From: Nocardia arthritidis NBRC 100137
Lineage (GTDB): Bacteria; Actinomycetota; Actinomycetes; Mycobacteriales; Mycobacteriaceae
Assembly: GCF_001612765.1 (NCBI RefSeq)
Contig: NZ_BDBB01000006.1
Coordinates: 183,486-247,485 of the forward strand
Direction of reading: 5' to 3'
DNA: 64,000 nucleotides
Shown here: positions 31,901 through 40,350 of the stretch, in pieces
How positions within the stretch are numbered: the stretch's first letter is position 1
Layout: each line of letters begins with the position of its first letter
Notes under the pieces: generated by a model
Told to the model about the DNA's origin: nothing
Seen by the model: only the letters and a program-made list of their open reading frames with translations
Databases searched by the model: none
Translations under genes and position numbers: made by a program

Positions 31901-32852
31901 CGACACCATGATCGCCGGTTACGAACTCGGCGGCGGCTGGCTGCGCATCGGGGAGGCGAAGGTCGGCAAGCGCGCTTTCCTCGGCAATTCGGGGATGACC
32001 GCGCCCGGCCGCCGTGTCCCGAAGAACGGGCTGGTCGCGGTGCTGTCGGCGGCGCCGTCCAAGGCGAAGCCCGGCTCGTCCTGGCTGGGCAGCCCGCCGG
32101 TCCGGCTGCGCCGCGCCGCGGAGAACGCCGATACCGCGCGCACCTTCGACCCACCCGCGCGCTTGCGGGTAGCCCGGGGCATCGTCGAGACCTGCCGCTT
32201 GGTCCCGGTGCTGGTGACCTTCGCGATCGGGCTCGGCGTGCTTTTCAGCCTCGCCTGGCTCGCGCAAACGTTCGGCCATCTGGCCGCGGGGCTGCTCAGC
32301 GGGTTGGTGCTGCTGGCAGCAGGCGCTGTCGCGGGGGCGAGTGCGGTGGCCGCCAAATGGTTGCTGGTGGGGCGGATACGCACCAGGGAGCATCCGCTGT
32401 GGAGTTCGTTCGTCTGGCGCAACGAAGTCTCCGACACCTTCGTGGAAACGGTTGCCGCGCCGTGGTTCGCGCGTGCGGCGACCGGGACGCCCGTACTGAA
32501 CCTCTGGCTTCGCGGTCTCGGCGCGCACATCGGGCGCGGGGTATGGTGCGAGTCCTACTGGCTACCGGAGGCGGACCTGGTGACTCTCGGCGACGGCGCG
32601 ACCGTGGAACGCGGCTGTGTGGTACAGACCCATCTGTTCCACGACCGGATCATGGCCATGGACGCCGTCACTCTCGGTGCCGGCGCCACCCTCGGTCCGC
32701 ACTGCGTGGCGCTGCCCGCCTCGGCGCTCGGCGACGGCGCGACCATCGGACCGGCTTCGCTGGTCATGCGCGGTGACACGGTGCCCGCCTCGACGCGCTG
32801 GTGGGGCAACCCGATCGCGCCCTGGTTCACGGGCGACCCCGGAGCACGCTGA
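28920..32852 (+). CDS. Pls/PosA-type single-module nonribosomal peptide synthetase
   Basis: Protein of 1310 aa. The adenylation domain (about 30-520) has TSGSTGTPKG, FDAS, NTYGPTEAT, YRSGDL, RADDQIKLGGRRIELGEID and RTSGK(V)DR. A carrier domain (about 545-610) has the phosphopantetheine site LGGGSL. After this come several membrane helices alternating with three left-handed beta-helix (acyltransferase-like) segments, beginning about 728 (GAKIGKGVDL), 960 (GAKVGKNVEA) and 1200 (GAHIGRGVWC). This is the architecture of epsilon-poly-lysine synthetase and relatives, which join one amino acid repeatedly into a short polymer at the membrane. The amino acid cannot be assigned by eye. GAGG lies before ATG 28920, and ATG 28941 is an alternative. 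It is coupled to the M1 peptidase gene. Confidence 0.92.
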   Translation: MGGAQSTMLETDVDAPAGPLSRGDRAPEARTLVDILTATALAHPDAPAIDDGHVVLSYLELVVEIENTMARLATAGVRPGDRVGVRMPSGTRGLYVTILAILYSGAAYVPVDADDPDERAQLVFGEAQVTAIVTAEGIETTAAGIRAAERQREQTWSTLPTPGDDAWIIFTSGSTGTPKGVAVTHRNAAAFVDAEADLFLRDAPIGPGDRVLAGLSVAFDASCEEMWLAWRNGACLVPAPRELVRTGADLGPWLVRREISVVSTVPTLAATWPVEALEAVRLLIFGGEAVPPELAERLAGNGDSAREVWNTYGPTEATVVACAARLDGRWPVRIGLPLNGWDLVVVDRAGNPVAEGESGELVIGGVGLARYLDPVKDAEKYAPLPSVGWERAYRSGDLVRNDSAGLVFLGRADDQIKLGGRRIELGEIDNALQHLPGVTGAAAAIRTTKAGNKLLVGYLTGPGPDFDAKAARAVLGGQLPAPLVPRLAVVDELPTRTSGKVDRDALPWPLPNAAEDDDDNDLTGTAQWVAGLWDAILGAEAGDLDADFFDLGGGSLAAAQLVTALRERYPQIAVADVYDHPRLGALADLLEQTTPAVAVAERTVRPTPLPAQAAQVLATIPLTTLTGLQWLTWLAIVGNIAAWSGSLPWLPQLSWWWTLAAFLLFISPPGRMAICVAGARLLLRGIRRGSYPRGGSVHLRLWAAVRLSEASGAENLSGAPWMVPFARALGAKIGKGVDLHSLPPVTGMLELGDGCSVEPEVDLSGYWIDGDVVHLGPISIGPGAVVGSRSILLPGTKIGKNAEVAPGSAVSGKVKADQDWAGSPAVKVGKAQHRWPAHTPDRARHWVGIFGITSMALAAMPILGIGAGGAFLAWFVRDTRTLAVGAARAFAVLPLATLLSLGVYAAATIVAVRLLSIGLTEGYHPVRSRVGWQAWATERLLDSARTFLFPLYASLLTPLWLRLLGAKVGKNVEASTVLLLPKFTTVADGAFLADDTMIAGYELGGGWLRIGEAKVGKRAFLGNSGMTAPGRRVPKNGLVAVLSAAPSKAKPGSSWLGSPPVRLRRAAENADTARTFDPPARLRVARGIVETCRLVPVLVTFAIGLGVLFSLAWLAQTFGHLAAGLLSGLVLLAAGAVAGASAVAAKWLLVGRIRTREHPLWSSFVWRNEVSDTFVETVAAPWFARAATGTPVLNLWLRGLGAHIGRGVWCESYWLPEADLVTLGDGATVERGCVVQTHLFHDRIMAMDAVTLGAGATLGPHCVALPASALGDGATIGPASLVMRGDTVPASTRWWGNPIAPWFTGDPGAR

Positions 32853-34198
32853 TGACGGGCAAGTTCTACGAAGCCCCCATCGACGAGTACCTCCCGCAGA
32901 ACGGCAATCGGGGGTATCGGGTCACCCGGTACGAACTGGAGCTGGCATACCGGGTGGCCGCCAACCGCCTCACCGGGCGCGCCGCGATCACCGCGGTGAC
33001 CACCGAGGCGCGCACCCGGTTCGCACTCGATCTCGCCCAGGCGCTGAGCGTGTCGAAGGTGTCCGTCAACGGGATCAAGGCCGCGAAATTCGCCCACCAG
33101 CACGGCAAGTTGATCGTCACGCCGCAGCAGCGGATTCCGGCGGGCGGCGTACTGGCGCTGGTGGTGCAGTACGGCGGCACTCCGAAACCGGTGCGCGGGC
33201 CGTGGGGTGAGGTCGGCTGGGAGGAACTCACCGAGGGCGCGCTCGTGGCCAGCCAGCCCAACGGCGCGGCGTCCTGGTTCCCCTGTGACGACCATCCGAG
33301 TTCCAAAGCGAGCTACCGGATCTCGATTACCACCGATTCGCCGTACTACGCGGTAGCGAACGGAACCCTGCTGCGCAAGCAGACCAAGGCCAGTCAGACC
33401 ACGTGGGTATACGAGCAGCCCGAACCGATGTCGAGCTACCTGGCGACCATCCAGATCGGCCACTATCGCAAGCACCGCATCGGTCCCCCGCACTCCGCGG
33501 TTCCCATGCAGGCCGTCCTACCGCCGCGGTTGCGCGCGAACTTCGACCACGACTTCGCTCGCCAACCGCGGATGCTCGAGGTCTTCAGCGAGAAGTTCGG
33601 CCCTTATCCGTTCGAGGCCTACACCGTGGTCGTCACCGACGACGAGCTGGAGATCCCGATCGAGGCGCAGGGCATCTCGATCTTCGGCGCCAACCATTGC
33701 GACGGCCGGCGCGGCGCCGAGCGGCTGGTCGCGCACGAGCTGGCCCATCAATGGTTCGGCAACAGCCTGACCATCCGGCAGTGGCGCGACATCTGGCTGC
33801 ACGAAGGCTTCGCCTGCTACGCGGAATGGATCTGGTCGGAGGCCGCGGGCGGACCGACCGCCGACCAGCTGGCCCGCGCCGCGCGGCACAACCTCTCCCG
33901 CGAGCCCCAGGACATCGTCATCGGCGATCCGGGACCGCAGCGCATGTTCGACGATCGCGTCTACAAAAGGGGTGCGCTCACCCTGCACGCGCTGCGCCTG
34001 GAACTCGGCGATTCGGGGTTCTTCGACCTGCTGCGGGAGTGGACCATCCGCTACCGCCACTCGTCGGTGACCACCGAGGAATTCACCGACCTGGCGGGGC
34101 ACTACAGCCTGGTGTCGCTGCGCCCGCTGTGGGACAGCTGGCTGCTCGCCGAGCGGCTACCGCAGCTGCCGCCCTACGGCGGCGCGTCGACGGCCTGA
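32852..34198 (+). CDS. M1 family metallopeptidase
   Basis: Aminopeptidase-type protein of 448 aa. Zinc motif HELAHQWFGN (His295, Glu296, His299) and the third ligand Glu318 in WLHEGFACY are intact, and a catalytic Tyr candidate lies in DRVYKRGAL. The usual GAMEN exopeptidase motif reads PIEAQG (about 269-274), a noticeable change in how the free N-terminus would be held. It is shorter than classical M1 enzymes because it lacks the C-terminal helical domain. ATG overlaps the synthetase stop (TGATG), so the two are cotranslated. It may trim or degrade the product of the synthetase, which is inference from coupling. Confidence 0.9.
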   Translation: MTGKFYEAPIDEYLPQNGNRGYRVTRYELELAYRVAANRLTGRAAITAVTTEARTRFALDLAQALSVSKVSVNGIKAAKFAHQHGKLIVTPQQRIPAGGVLALVVQYGGTPKPVRGPWGEVGWEELTEGALVASQPNGAASWFPCDDHPSSKASYRISITTDSPYYAVANGTLLRKQTKASQTTWVYEQPEPMSSYLATIQIGHYRKHRIGPPHSAVPMQAVLPPRLRANFDHDFARQPRMLEVFSEKFGPYPFEAYTVVVTDDELEIPIEAQGISIFGANHCDGRRGAERLVAHELAHQWFGNSLTIRQWRDIWLHEGFACYAEWIWSEAAGGPTADQLARAARHNLSREPQDIVIGDPGPQRMFDDRVYKRGALTLHALRLELGDSGFFDLLREWTIRYRHSSVTTEEFTDLAGHYSLVSLRPLWDSWLLAERLPQLPPYGGASTA

Positions 34199-34384
34199 TC
34201 AGAACACCAGATAGCGCGCGGCGAGTTCCTCGACGAGCGGATCATCCTCCGGGACGTTCGCCAGCGCGTCCAGATCGGTTTCCACGGCGATCTGCCTGGG
34301 GTCGTCCTGCTCGGTATCGCGCGGATCCTCGATGAGCTGGCGCAGCAACTTCTCCCGCACCCGGGTCTTCAGCGAATCGTTCAT
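34199..34384 (-). CDS. Small hypothetical protein
   Basis: Acidic soluble protein of 61 aa with a basic helical start (MNDSLKTRVREKLLRQLIED) and an Asp/Glu-rich remainder (DTEQDD, ALANVPEDDPLVEELAARYL). No family recognised. Its stop directly abuts the stop of the convergent M1 peptidase gene. The start at ATG 34382-34384 has a short CTCAGG box. An ATG six codons earlier is possible. Confidence 0.55.
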   Translation of the reverse strand: MNDSLKTRVREKLLRQLIEDPRDTEQDDPRQIAVETDLDALANVPEDDPLVEELAARYLVF

Positions 34385-34411
34385 ACCTGAGGGTGCCCCC
34401 ACATCGGCGTG

Positions 34412-34870
34412 TTACACGGGTGTGAACAGGGTTCCCCACGGCGTATTGCGCACTACGGTGTAGATCGCCAGCAAGGCGAAGAATGTCCACATGGTGCTCC
34501 GGCTGATCGACGGCAGCCGCATCTTCTGCCCGCGCCAGGACTGGACGGTCCAGTCCGTCACCCACACCACGAACGCGACGACCAGCGGGATCGCGAGCAA
34601 GTTACTGTGCAGGGCATCGAGCACGTGCCCGTCGGTGAGATTGTGCACGGCGCGCATCCCGCCGCAGCCGGGGCAGTACCAACCGGTCAGCGCGTAGACC
34701 GGGCAGGTGCCGTAGGAGCCTTCGACGTGCGGATCGCGCAAGTGCAGCAGCACCCCGACGCCCACTCCGACGCCCGCGACGAGCAGGGGAAGTCCGACGC
34801 CACGCCATCCGGTCCTCGGCTCGGGTCCCAGCTCCGTAGCGGGGCCGGAGGAAGGTTGCGCGATGTCCAC
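34412..34870 (-). CDS. DUF2752 membrane protein
   Basis: Membrane protein of about 152 aa. A cytoplasmic leader is followed by helices at about 26-45, 90-110 and 125-145. Between the first two lies YALTGWYCPGCGGMRAVHNL, whose CPGCGGxR motif defines DUF2752. Function unknown. The start is uncertain: GTG at 34868-34870 is the most downstream start that keeps the full first helix, and no good ribosome-binding site is seen. Confidence 0.8.
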   Translation of the reverse strand: MDIAQPSSGPATELGPEPRTGWRGVGLPLLVAGVGVGVGVLLHLRDPHVEGSYGTCPVYALTGWYCPGCGGMRAVHNLTDGHVLDALHSNLLAIPLVVAFVVWVTDWTVQSWRGQKMRLPSISRSTMWTFFALLAIYTVVRNTPWGTLFTPV

Positions 34871-34919
34871 GAAGTCAACCGTAACCGGGTGGCGATCGAG
34901 GACGCCACAGTAGCGCCGC

Positions 34920-35090
34920 CTATTTCGGCTGTGCGAACCGGAGCACGTTGCCGGAGGGGTCGGCCAGTTCGAACCCCGGCCCACCCGGACCGTCTTCCGG
35001 GCGACCCGGATCGGCATGGCGGTAGCTCTTGGCGCTCAGCTCGGCATGCCGGGCGAAGACGTTGCCATCAGGCCGCGATACGTCCGATAC
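34920..35090 (-). pseudogene. Remnant of a VOC/glyoxalase family gene
   Basis: The frame ends in PGGPGFELADPSGNVLRFAQPK, the typical last strand of a glyoxalase/bleomycin-resistance (VOC) domain (F.l.DPdGN.lrf.q). HAELSAKSYRHADPGRPED before it can be aligned loosely to the preceding strand. The first 80-90 residues of a normal VOC protein are missing. It looks like a 3' remnant. Confidence 0.6.
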
Positions 35091-35189
35091 CTCACAACCC
35101 GGTTCATTCCGAAATGATCTTTTGCGGTAGCGATTCCGGGGGTACTCCCCGATATACACCAGGAATGCCGTCGTGCAGCGCTAGCACTA

Positions 35190-35206
35190 GCAAGCACCTT
35201 GCTTGC
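35190..35206. promoter_or_regulatory. Palindrome upstream of alpha/beta hydrolase gene
   Basis: GCAAGCA-CCT-TGCTTGC, a perfect 7-bp inverted repeat with a 3-nt centre, lies 34 nt before the hydrolase ATG. The position overlaps the expected promoter, so it may be an operator. No regulator gene is adjacent. Confidence 0.4.
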
Positions 35207-35240
35207 ACTGTACGGTGACGGTGGACACAAAGGAGTGCTC

Positions 35241-36293
35241 ATGCTGGCGAAGTCGATGAGGACGCTGGCGGACGCGCACAACGGTGCGCTGACCGCCGAT
35301 TACCGTGCCGGACTGCGGTCCCGCACCTTCCGGACCGCGTCATTGAACGCGCCCACCGCCCGTCACGCGGTCATCCCCGTCACCACCAAGGACGGCGCTC
35401 GCCTGCGAGTACACGCGTACGGTCCCGCCGAGGGCGATGTCATCGTCCTGATCCACGGCTGGAGCTGCAGCATCGAGTACTGGAACCCGCAGATCAACGC
35501 CTTCGCCGACCGGTATCGCGTGGTCTGCTACGACCAGCGCGGCCACGGCGCCAGCGAACTCGGCAAGTCGCTCCCCACCAAAGAGTCGCTGGCCGACGAC
35601 CTTTCGGTAGTCCTGAACGCGACGCTGCGCCCCGGGCAACGGGCTGTTCTGGCCGGCCACAGCATGGGCGGGATCACGGTGCAGGCGTGGGCCGCTCGCT
35701 ATCCGGAGCAGGTGCGCAAGCAGGCCGCCGCCGCCGTCCTGCTGAACAGTTCCTCGGGCAATATCCGCTACGACACGGATCTGCTTCCGCTGCTGAACAA
35801 GCCGCTGACGCTGGCGGACCGGCCGATCACGGTGCTCGGCGCCACCGTTCGGATGCCGATGATCGTCGCGGAGACGCTGCTCACCGCGCCGGTCCCGCTG
35901 CCGGGAGGCTGGCCGGCCAGCGCGCTGCTCAAGGCGCGCGTGATGACTCCGCACGCCACCGCCGACCAAGTGGAATTCGCGCTCGGCATCGTGCGCTCAT
36001 GCCGGCCGCTGACTCGCGGCAGGCACGCCGCCGCCCTGGCCGACATGGATCTCGCGGAAGCCGCCGCGTCCCTCACGGTACCCACGACGGTGATCGCGGG
36101 CGCTCACGACCGCTTGCTGCCCGAACGCATGTCGCGACGCATCGCCGACGCCCTCGCCGAGACGGGCCATCTGGCCGCGTACCACGTGTGGCCCACCGGC
36201 CACCTGGGCAATATCGAAGCCGCCGACCGCTTCAACGCGGAGCTGGCCGCTATCGCCGAGACAGCCCACCTGCGCTCCGCAGCCGCGGGCTGA
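35241..36293 (+). CDS. Alpha/beta hydrolase
   Basis: Soluble hydrolase of 350 aa. The oxyanion region is IVLIHGWSCS (about 72-81), nucleophile elbow AGHSMGG (about 140-146), Asp in IAGAHDRLLP and His in WPTGHLGN complete the triad. A N-terminal extension of about 55 residues precedes the fold (MLAKSMRTLADAHNGALTADYRAG). The substrate cannot be named. ATG 35241 is chosen for the AAAGGAG box 6 nt upstream over an earlier ATG at 35199. A clear terminator follows at 36460. Confidence 0.9.
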   Translation: MLAKSMRTLADAHNGALTADYRAGLRSRTFRTASLNAPTARHAVIPVTTKDGARLRVHAYGPAEGDVIVLIHGWSCSIEYWNPQINAFADRYRVVCYDQRGHGASELGKSLPTKESLADDLSVVLNATLRPGQRAVLAGHSMGGITVQAWAARYPEQVRKQAAAAVLLNSSSGNIRYDTDLLPLLNKPLTLADRPITVLGATVRMPMIVAETLLTAPVPLPGGWPASALLKARVMTPHATADQVEFALGIVRSCRPLTRGRHAAALADMDLAEAAASLTVPTTVIAGAHDRLLPERMSRRIADALAETGHLAAYHVWPTGHLGNIEAADRFNAELAAIAETAHLRSAAAG

Positions 36294-36459
36294 CCGAGAC
36301 CGTTCCCTTGGCCGGTCGATGACGCCCGGTCCAGGGGCGAAGTTCTCAGGAAGGTGGAGCCGACCGCCGACACGCCCCGGCCCCTCATCGCACTCCCGTT
36401 GGTTTGCCAACCAGATACTGCTAGACAACTCTTCGGACGACATCGGCCGCTCACCACGA

Positions 36460-36485
36460 AAATCCGGCGTTTCTACGCCGGATTT
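36460..36485 (+). terminator. Rho-independent terminator
   Basis: Perfect 10-bp stem AAATCCGGCG (36460-36469) / CGCCGGATTT (36476-36485) with a 6-nt loop, followed by CCTTTGTT. It is the best textbook terminator in the window. It ends the hydrolase transcript and isolates the secreted-protein gene at 36586. Confidence 0.88.
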
Positions 36486-36585
36486 CCTTTGTTCGACTCG
36501 ACCTCCACACGCTCTCGTTAACATTCGGCGAACTCAAGTCGACTCAGAGGACAGACAGGTTCGGGTTCCGACGAAGGGAGCAGCG

Positions 36586-37041
36586 GTGAATCTCCGGCGC
36601 GGCGTGGCGGTCCTGGTTCTGGCAATCGGCGCACTCGGTGTGACCACCCCGGCGGCCCCCGCGCTTCCCCTGGGCGTCCCCCCTGCGCGAACGCTCTGCG
36701 GCGGCGACGGTGCCGGCATCGGCATGATCGCCGCCTTCTACGACCCCGACCGCAACTACTCCGATGTTCCGACGCTCTGGATCCACCCGGAGTTCGTCTT
36801 CGCATCCGATCGGCCCGGCGGCTCCTGTGGCGTGACGGTCACCGTTTCGTGGCGGAACTCCGACACCGGCGTCTTCGGGACCCTTCCCCCCATACGACTC
36901 GACGACAGGACCCCGGCCGAGGAGAACGTCGCCGGCTCGTGGATACCGGTCGGCATTCCCTCCGGCCTCGGCCGAGTGGAAGTCCTGATCGCGACCGACT
37001 CCCCCCACGTCCCGGGCAAGGGAGTCTTCGTAGTCACGTAG
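36586..37041 (+). CDS. Secreted hypothetical protein
   Basis: Precursor of 151 aa. The signal peptide is MNLRRGVAVLVLAIGALGV followed by TTPAAPALP, a likely cleavage region. The mature part has two Cys (RTLCGG and GGSCGV) that could pair, and beta-rich segments (TVTVSWRNSD, GRVEVLIATDSP) suggesting a small beta-sandwich. No family recognised. GTG 36586 has a GGGAG box 6 nt upstream. It stands alone. Confidence 0.8.
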   Translation: MNLRRGVAVLVLAIGALGVTTPAAPALPLGVPPARTLCGGDGAGIGMIAAFYDPDRNYSDVPTLWIHPEFVFASDRPGGSCGVTVTVSWRNSDTGVFGTLPPIRLDDRTPAEENVAGSWIPVGIPSGLGRVEVLIATDSPHVPGKGVFVVT

Positions 37042-37174
37042 TCCGGGCCCGCCGCCCCGGCGCGACCGGCGCGGACTCCCGATCAGTGGCGGATCCATCC
37101 GATCCGCTTGCTCCGATGGCGATCTCGACGAGCACCGGGGGAATGAAAACGTCGGCCGAGCGGTAGAACAACAC

Positions 37175-37597
37175 ATGACACTCGACGACGACGCCCGCGC
37201 ACTCATCGGACCCGGTGCCGACGCGACGCTGGTCACGATCAACCCGGACGGCAGCCCACAGGTCTCGGTCGTCTGGGTGGCTCTGCAATCGACACCGGAC
37301 GGCGACGAACTCGTCACCGCGCACCTCGGCGTCTACCAGAAGATCCGGAACGTCCGCCGCGACCCACGCGTGGCGGTGACCATCTTGTCCCCGGAACGGG
37401 GTGAGGTGATGCGCCCGTATCTCTCGATCACCGGCACCGCACGCGTGGTGGAGGGCGGCGCACCGGAGCTGCTGCGAGAACTCGCCAAGACTCTGGCCAG
37501 TCCGAATGCCGAGTTTCCTCCTGCGGACGCCCCGCCCGGTTACCTCACCCGGATCCGCATCGAGAAGGTCGGCGGCATCGGCCCTTGGGCCTCCTGA
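37175..37597 (+). CDS. PPOX-class F420-dependent oxidoreductase
   Basis: Protein of 140 aa of the pyridoxamine-oxidase-like split-barrel, F420-binding subfamily typical of actinobacteria (Rv1155-like). DGSPQVSVVWVAL (about 25-37), then GVYQKIRNVRRDPRVAVTIL (about 51-70) and the ending TRIRIEKVGGIGPWAS are characteristic. It would reduce an unknown substrate with F420H2. It ends 38 nt before the convergent membrane protein gene. Confidence 0.88.
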   Translation: MTLDDDARALIGPGADATLVTINPDGSPQVSVVWVALQSTPDGDELVTAHLGVYQKIRNVRRDPRVAVTILSPERGEVMRPYLSITGTARVVEGGAPELLRELAKTLASPNAEFPPADAPPGYLTRIRIEKVGGIGPWAS

Positions 37598-37635
37598 CAC
37601 CGATGCAAGTCCCGCGCTCCGGCCGAGCCCGGAAC

Positions 37636-38370
37636 TCAGCCGGAGTGACGGCGTGACTTCATTCTCCGCACCCATTGAGCGATAGCCACCACGGCCGAGA
37701 ACATCGCCGTCGCGCCGGCCAGCAACGCGGTACCGGTGAGTTTCGCGGTGGAGAACTCCACCTTTCGTAGTCCCGGTAGGGGGTATTGCCCATTGCCCGA
37801 GGCCCATCGGACCACGTAGCCGACCTGAGTCCCGAGGTCGGTGGGCGGGCCGGACCCGATCATCGAGCGCAGCTCCGGTCCCTTTCCGTTCAGATAGACC
37901 AGCGTGAAGGCGACGAAGAGCGCCACCGCCACCGCGGAAACGGTCGTCAAGCGAGCGAGCGCTTCGGTGCGGGCCCAGAGATTGATCACCGCGGCGATGA
38001 CGGTGAGGAAGATCGCGATGGTGGCGAGAATGGCCCACTTACCGCTGAGGTTGGAGTGGGCCGGCGGACTCTTCGACCACAGGCCGACAAGCGTGGTGGT
38101 GATGTGGGTCTGACCGAACGCATTGCTCCAGATCGTGCCATCGGGCCCGCCGGTGGTGAGCCACGGCTTGAACAACAGTGTGAAGGTGATCAAGCTCCCC
38201 ACCGCGGCACACAGAAAGCCCGCGTTGTCCCGGAGCGAGATCGCGAGCGGCCGGACCCGCGCCCGTAGTTTCCCGACGTCGACTCGGCGCTTTCGGGCAT
38301 TGCCCGCTGACCGGCGCGGTGCGGCTGCCTGTCGATCCTTGCTCGTCCGCCACGGAGTCGGCTGCACCAT
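37636..38370 (-). CDS. Hypothetical membrane protein
   Basis: Membrane protein of about 244 aa. A basic N-terminal tail of about 45 residues (RRSAGNARKRR) precedes four helices: about 52-70 (GFLCAAVGSLITFTLLF), 112-130, 142-160 and 218-235. A conserved-looking loop KPWLTTGGPDGTIWSNAFG follows helix 1. No family recognised, though such four-helix proteins with a long first extracellular loop are frequent in Nocardia. The start at ATG 38368-38370 avoids overlap with the upstream MFS gene. ATG 38394 is possible. Confidence 0.75.
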   Translation of the reverse strand: MVQPTPWRTSKDRQAAAPRRSAGNARKRRVDVGKLRARVRPLAISLRDNAGFLCAAVGSLITFTLLFKPWLTTGGPDGTIWSNAFGQTHITTTLVGLWSKSPPAHSNLSGKWAILATIAIFLTVIAAVINLWARTEALARLTTVSAVAVALFVAFTLVYLNGKGPELRSMIGSGPPTDLGTQVGYVVRWASGNGQYPLPGLRKVEFSTAKLTGTALLAGATAMFSAVVAIAQWVRRMKSRRHSG

Positions 38371-38374
38371 CTCG

Positions 38375-39991
38375 CTAATCCCCGTTCGTTGCATCGATGC
38401 CCGACGCGCCGTCAGGCACCGGCTCGCTACTTATCGCGACCGGAGCTCGTCCGGCCGAAGCGGGATCCTGTTCGACATCGGCTTCCAGGGCGCTTCCCCA
38501 GCCGCCCACAACCGCGCCGGGAGTCGTCTCCGAGGGTTTCGCCACCGACAGCGGATCCGCGATGTCCTCCAGGGACTGCCCTTCGGCGTTCACTCCGAAG
38601 AACCAGGCGACCAAACCGCCGACGATCATGAACCCGGCGCCGATGAGGTACCCCACCGTGAGCGGGAACCGGTCGGGGCTCGGGTTGTCGGCGCCGCCTA
38701 CCAAGTGCCCGAACAGGAACGGTGCGACAACCCCACCGGCGCCCTGCGCGATGGCGAAGAAGAACGAGATGGCTTGACCACGCAGTTCCAGCGGAAAGAT
38801 CTCGCTGACCGTGAGATAGGCAGAGGAAGCGCCCGCCGAAGCGAAGAAGAAGATGACGCACCAGAAAATCGTCTGCGTGGTGGCGTCGAGCATGCCCGCG
38901 TTGAATGCCCAGGCGGAGAGGAAAAGCAGGAAACCGGATATCGAGTACGTCGCGCAGATCATCTTCCGCCGACCGATGCTGTCGAAAAGCGGACCGAGCA
39001 CCAGCGGGCCGATCAGGTTGCCGATCGCAAAGGGGAAGAAATAATAGCCCGTGTGATGCGCGGGCACGTCGTAGAAATTGATCAGAACCAAACCGACGGT
39101 GAAGAATATCGCGTTGTACAGAAATGCCTGGGTAGCCATCATCGTGAATCCGAGGAAGGAACGGGAAGGATACCGTCCGAAGAAAATCCGACCCATCTGC
39201 AGATAGGAGAGCCGCTCCGTGTCCACGATATCCAAGGCTTTGCTCTCGTCGACCGGAGGGAGTTCGACTCCCCTACTCCGAACCTGCGCTTCGATCTCGT
39301 CGACGGTCCGCTCGGCTTCCTCGGCCCGCCCATGCGTGAGCAGCCAGCGCGGGCTCTCCGGGATGTGCCTGCGCAGGAAGATGATGACGAGCCCGAGGAC
39401 GGGTCCGATGAAGAATCCGAGTCGCCATCCCCAGTCGGTCGGAATGAAACGTTCGTTGAACAGGACCAGGCTGGCTGCCGCCCCCAAAGCCGCACCGCCC
39501 CAATAGGTGCCGTTGATCGCGATGTCGACCCGGCCCCGATACTTCGACGGCATGATCTCGTCGATCGCCGAATTGATCGCCGTGTACTCTCCACCGATTC
39601 CGGTGCCCGCGATGAAGCGGAAGAAATACAGCGACCACGCATTCCAGGAGAAACCGGCCAATCCGCTGCCGATCAGATAAATCGCCAGGGTCAGGATGAA
39701 AAGTTTCTTGCGACCCAGCCGGTCGGTGAGCCGGCCGAAGACGAGTGCGCCGACCACTTGGCCGGCCAGGTACCACGAAGCCATCGCGCCGACCTGACCG
39801 GACGTGAGATGCAGTGCGTCGGCGTCCTGCAGCGGTCCGCCCATGCTGCTGACGATCTGGATCTCGATTCCGTCCAAGATCCAGGAGACGCCCAGCCCCA
39901 CGACGATGAGCCAATGGAACCCGGTCCACGGAAGCCGGTCCATCCGGGCGGGAACCAGACTTCGGATTACCTTGGTTTGGTTTTCCAACAC
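38375..39991 (-). CDS. MFS transporter (sugar/metabolite:H+ symporter type)
   Basis: Transporter of 538 aa with 12 predicted helices. LTDRLGRKK in loop 2-3, the ESPRWLL motif before the central loop (about 210-216), DSIGRRK in loop 8-9, and a large central cytoplasmic loop (about 215-265) place it in the sugar porter/metabolite-H+ symporter branch. A polar C-terminal tail of about 60 residues is added. The substrate is unknown. The start is GTG 39989-39991 with GAGGTGA upstream. It may be cotranscribed with the membrane protein downstream. Confidence 0.9.
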   Translation of the reverse strand: MLENQTKVIRSLVPARMDRLPWTGFHWLIVVGLGVSWILDGIEIQIVSSMGGPLQDADALHLTSGQVGAMASWYLAGQVVGALVFGRLTDRLGRKKLFILTLAIYLIGSGLAGFSWNAWSLYFFRFIAGTGIGGEYTAINSAIDEIMPSKYRGRVDIAINGTYWGGAALGAAASLVLFNERFIPTDWGWRLGFFIGPVLGLVIIFLRRHIPESPRWLLTHGRAEEAERTVDEIEAQVRSRGVELPPVDESKALDIVDTERLSYLQMGRIFFGRYPSRSFLGFTMMATQAFLYNAIFFTVGLVLINFYDVPAHHTGYYFFPFAIGNLIGPLVLGPLFDSIGRRKMICATYSISGFLLFLSAWAFNAGMLDATTQTIFWCVIFFFASAGASSAYLTVSEIFPLELRGQAISFFFAIAQGAGGVVAPFLFGHLVGGADNPSPDRFPLTVGYLIGAGFMIVGGLVAWFFGVNAEGQSLEDIADPLSVAKPSETTPGAVVGGWGSALEADVEQDPASAGRAPVAISSEPVPDGASGIDATNGD

Positions 39992-40350
39992 TTGATGATC
40001 ACCTCGATTGCAGAAGAAGCCGGTTCGCCCACGGGGCCGCGTGGAGTCGGCGGGATCGGACCGCGTCGATGCCGGGCGACGATGGGTCTCAGAAGGGCGT
40101 AAGCCTCGATCTGGTCTCGGCATCTGCACCGGCATCGCTCCTCATCGCCCCGAGCGGAACCTGGTTACGCCAGGGTTACATGAATATTGGTTCGTTGTGA
40201 ATTGTGCCACTATTCGACGGCTCATTAAAGTTACGAGATATCCCCGGCACAGCGAAGCGGCGTTTCAGCAGGTAACGGTTCGAGGGCGGGGTCGAACAGC
40301 TCAGTTCCCGGTGGAGCACAGCTCTGGAGCGCGGTGTTCCCCCGCCGGGA
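39992..40350. other. Intergenic region MFS / PP2C phosphatase
   Basis: About 360 nt. It contains the promoter region of the leftward MFS gene, seen as a less GC-rich stretch at about 40180-40250. No gene, terminator or clear operator was recognised. Confidence 0.45.

Noticed and set aside
38123..40102. Long rightward frame opposite the MFS gene
   Set aside because: Antisense to a clear transporter, no family features.
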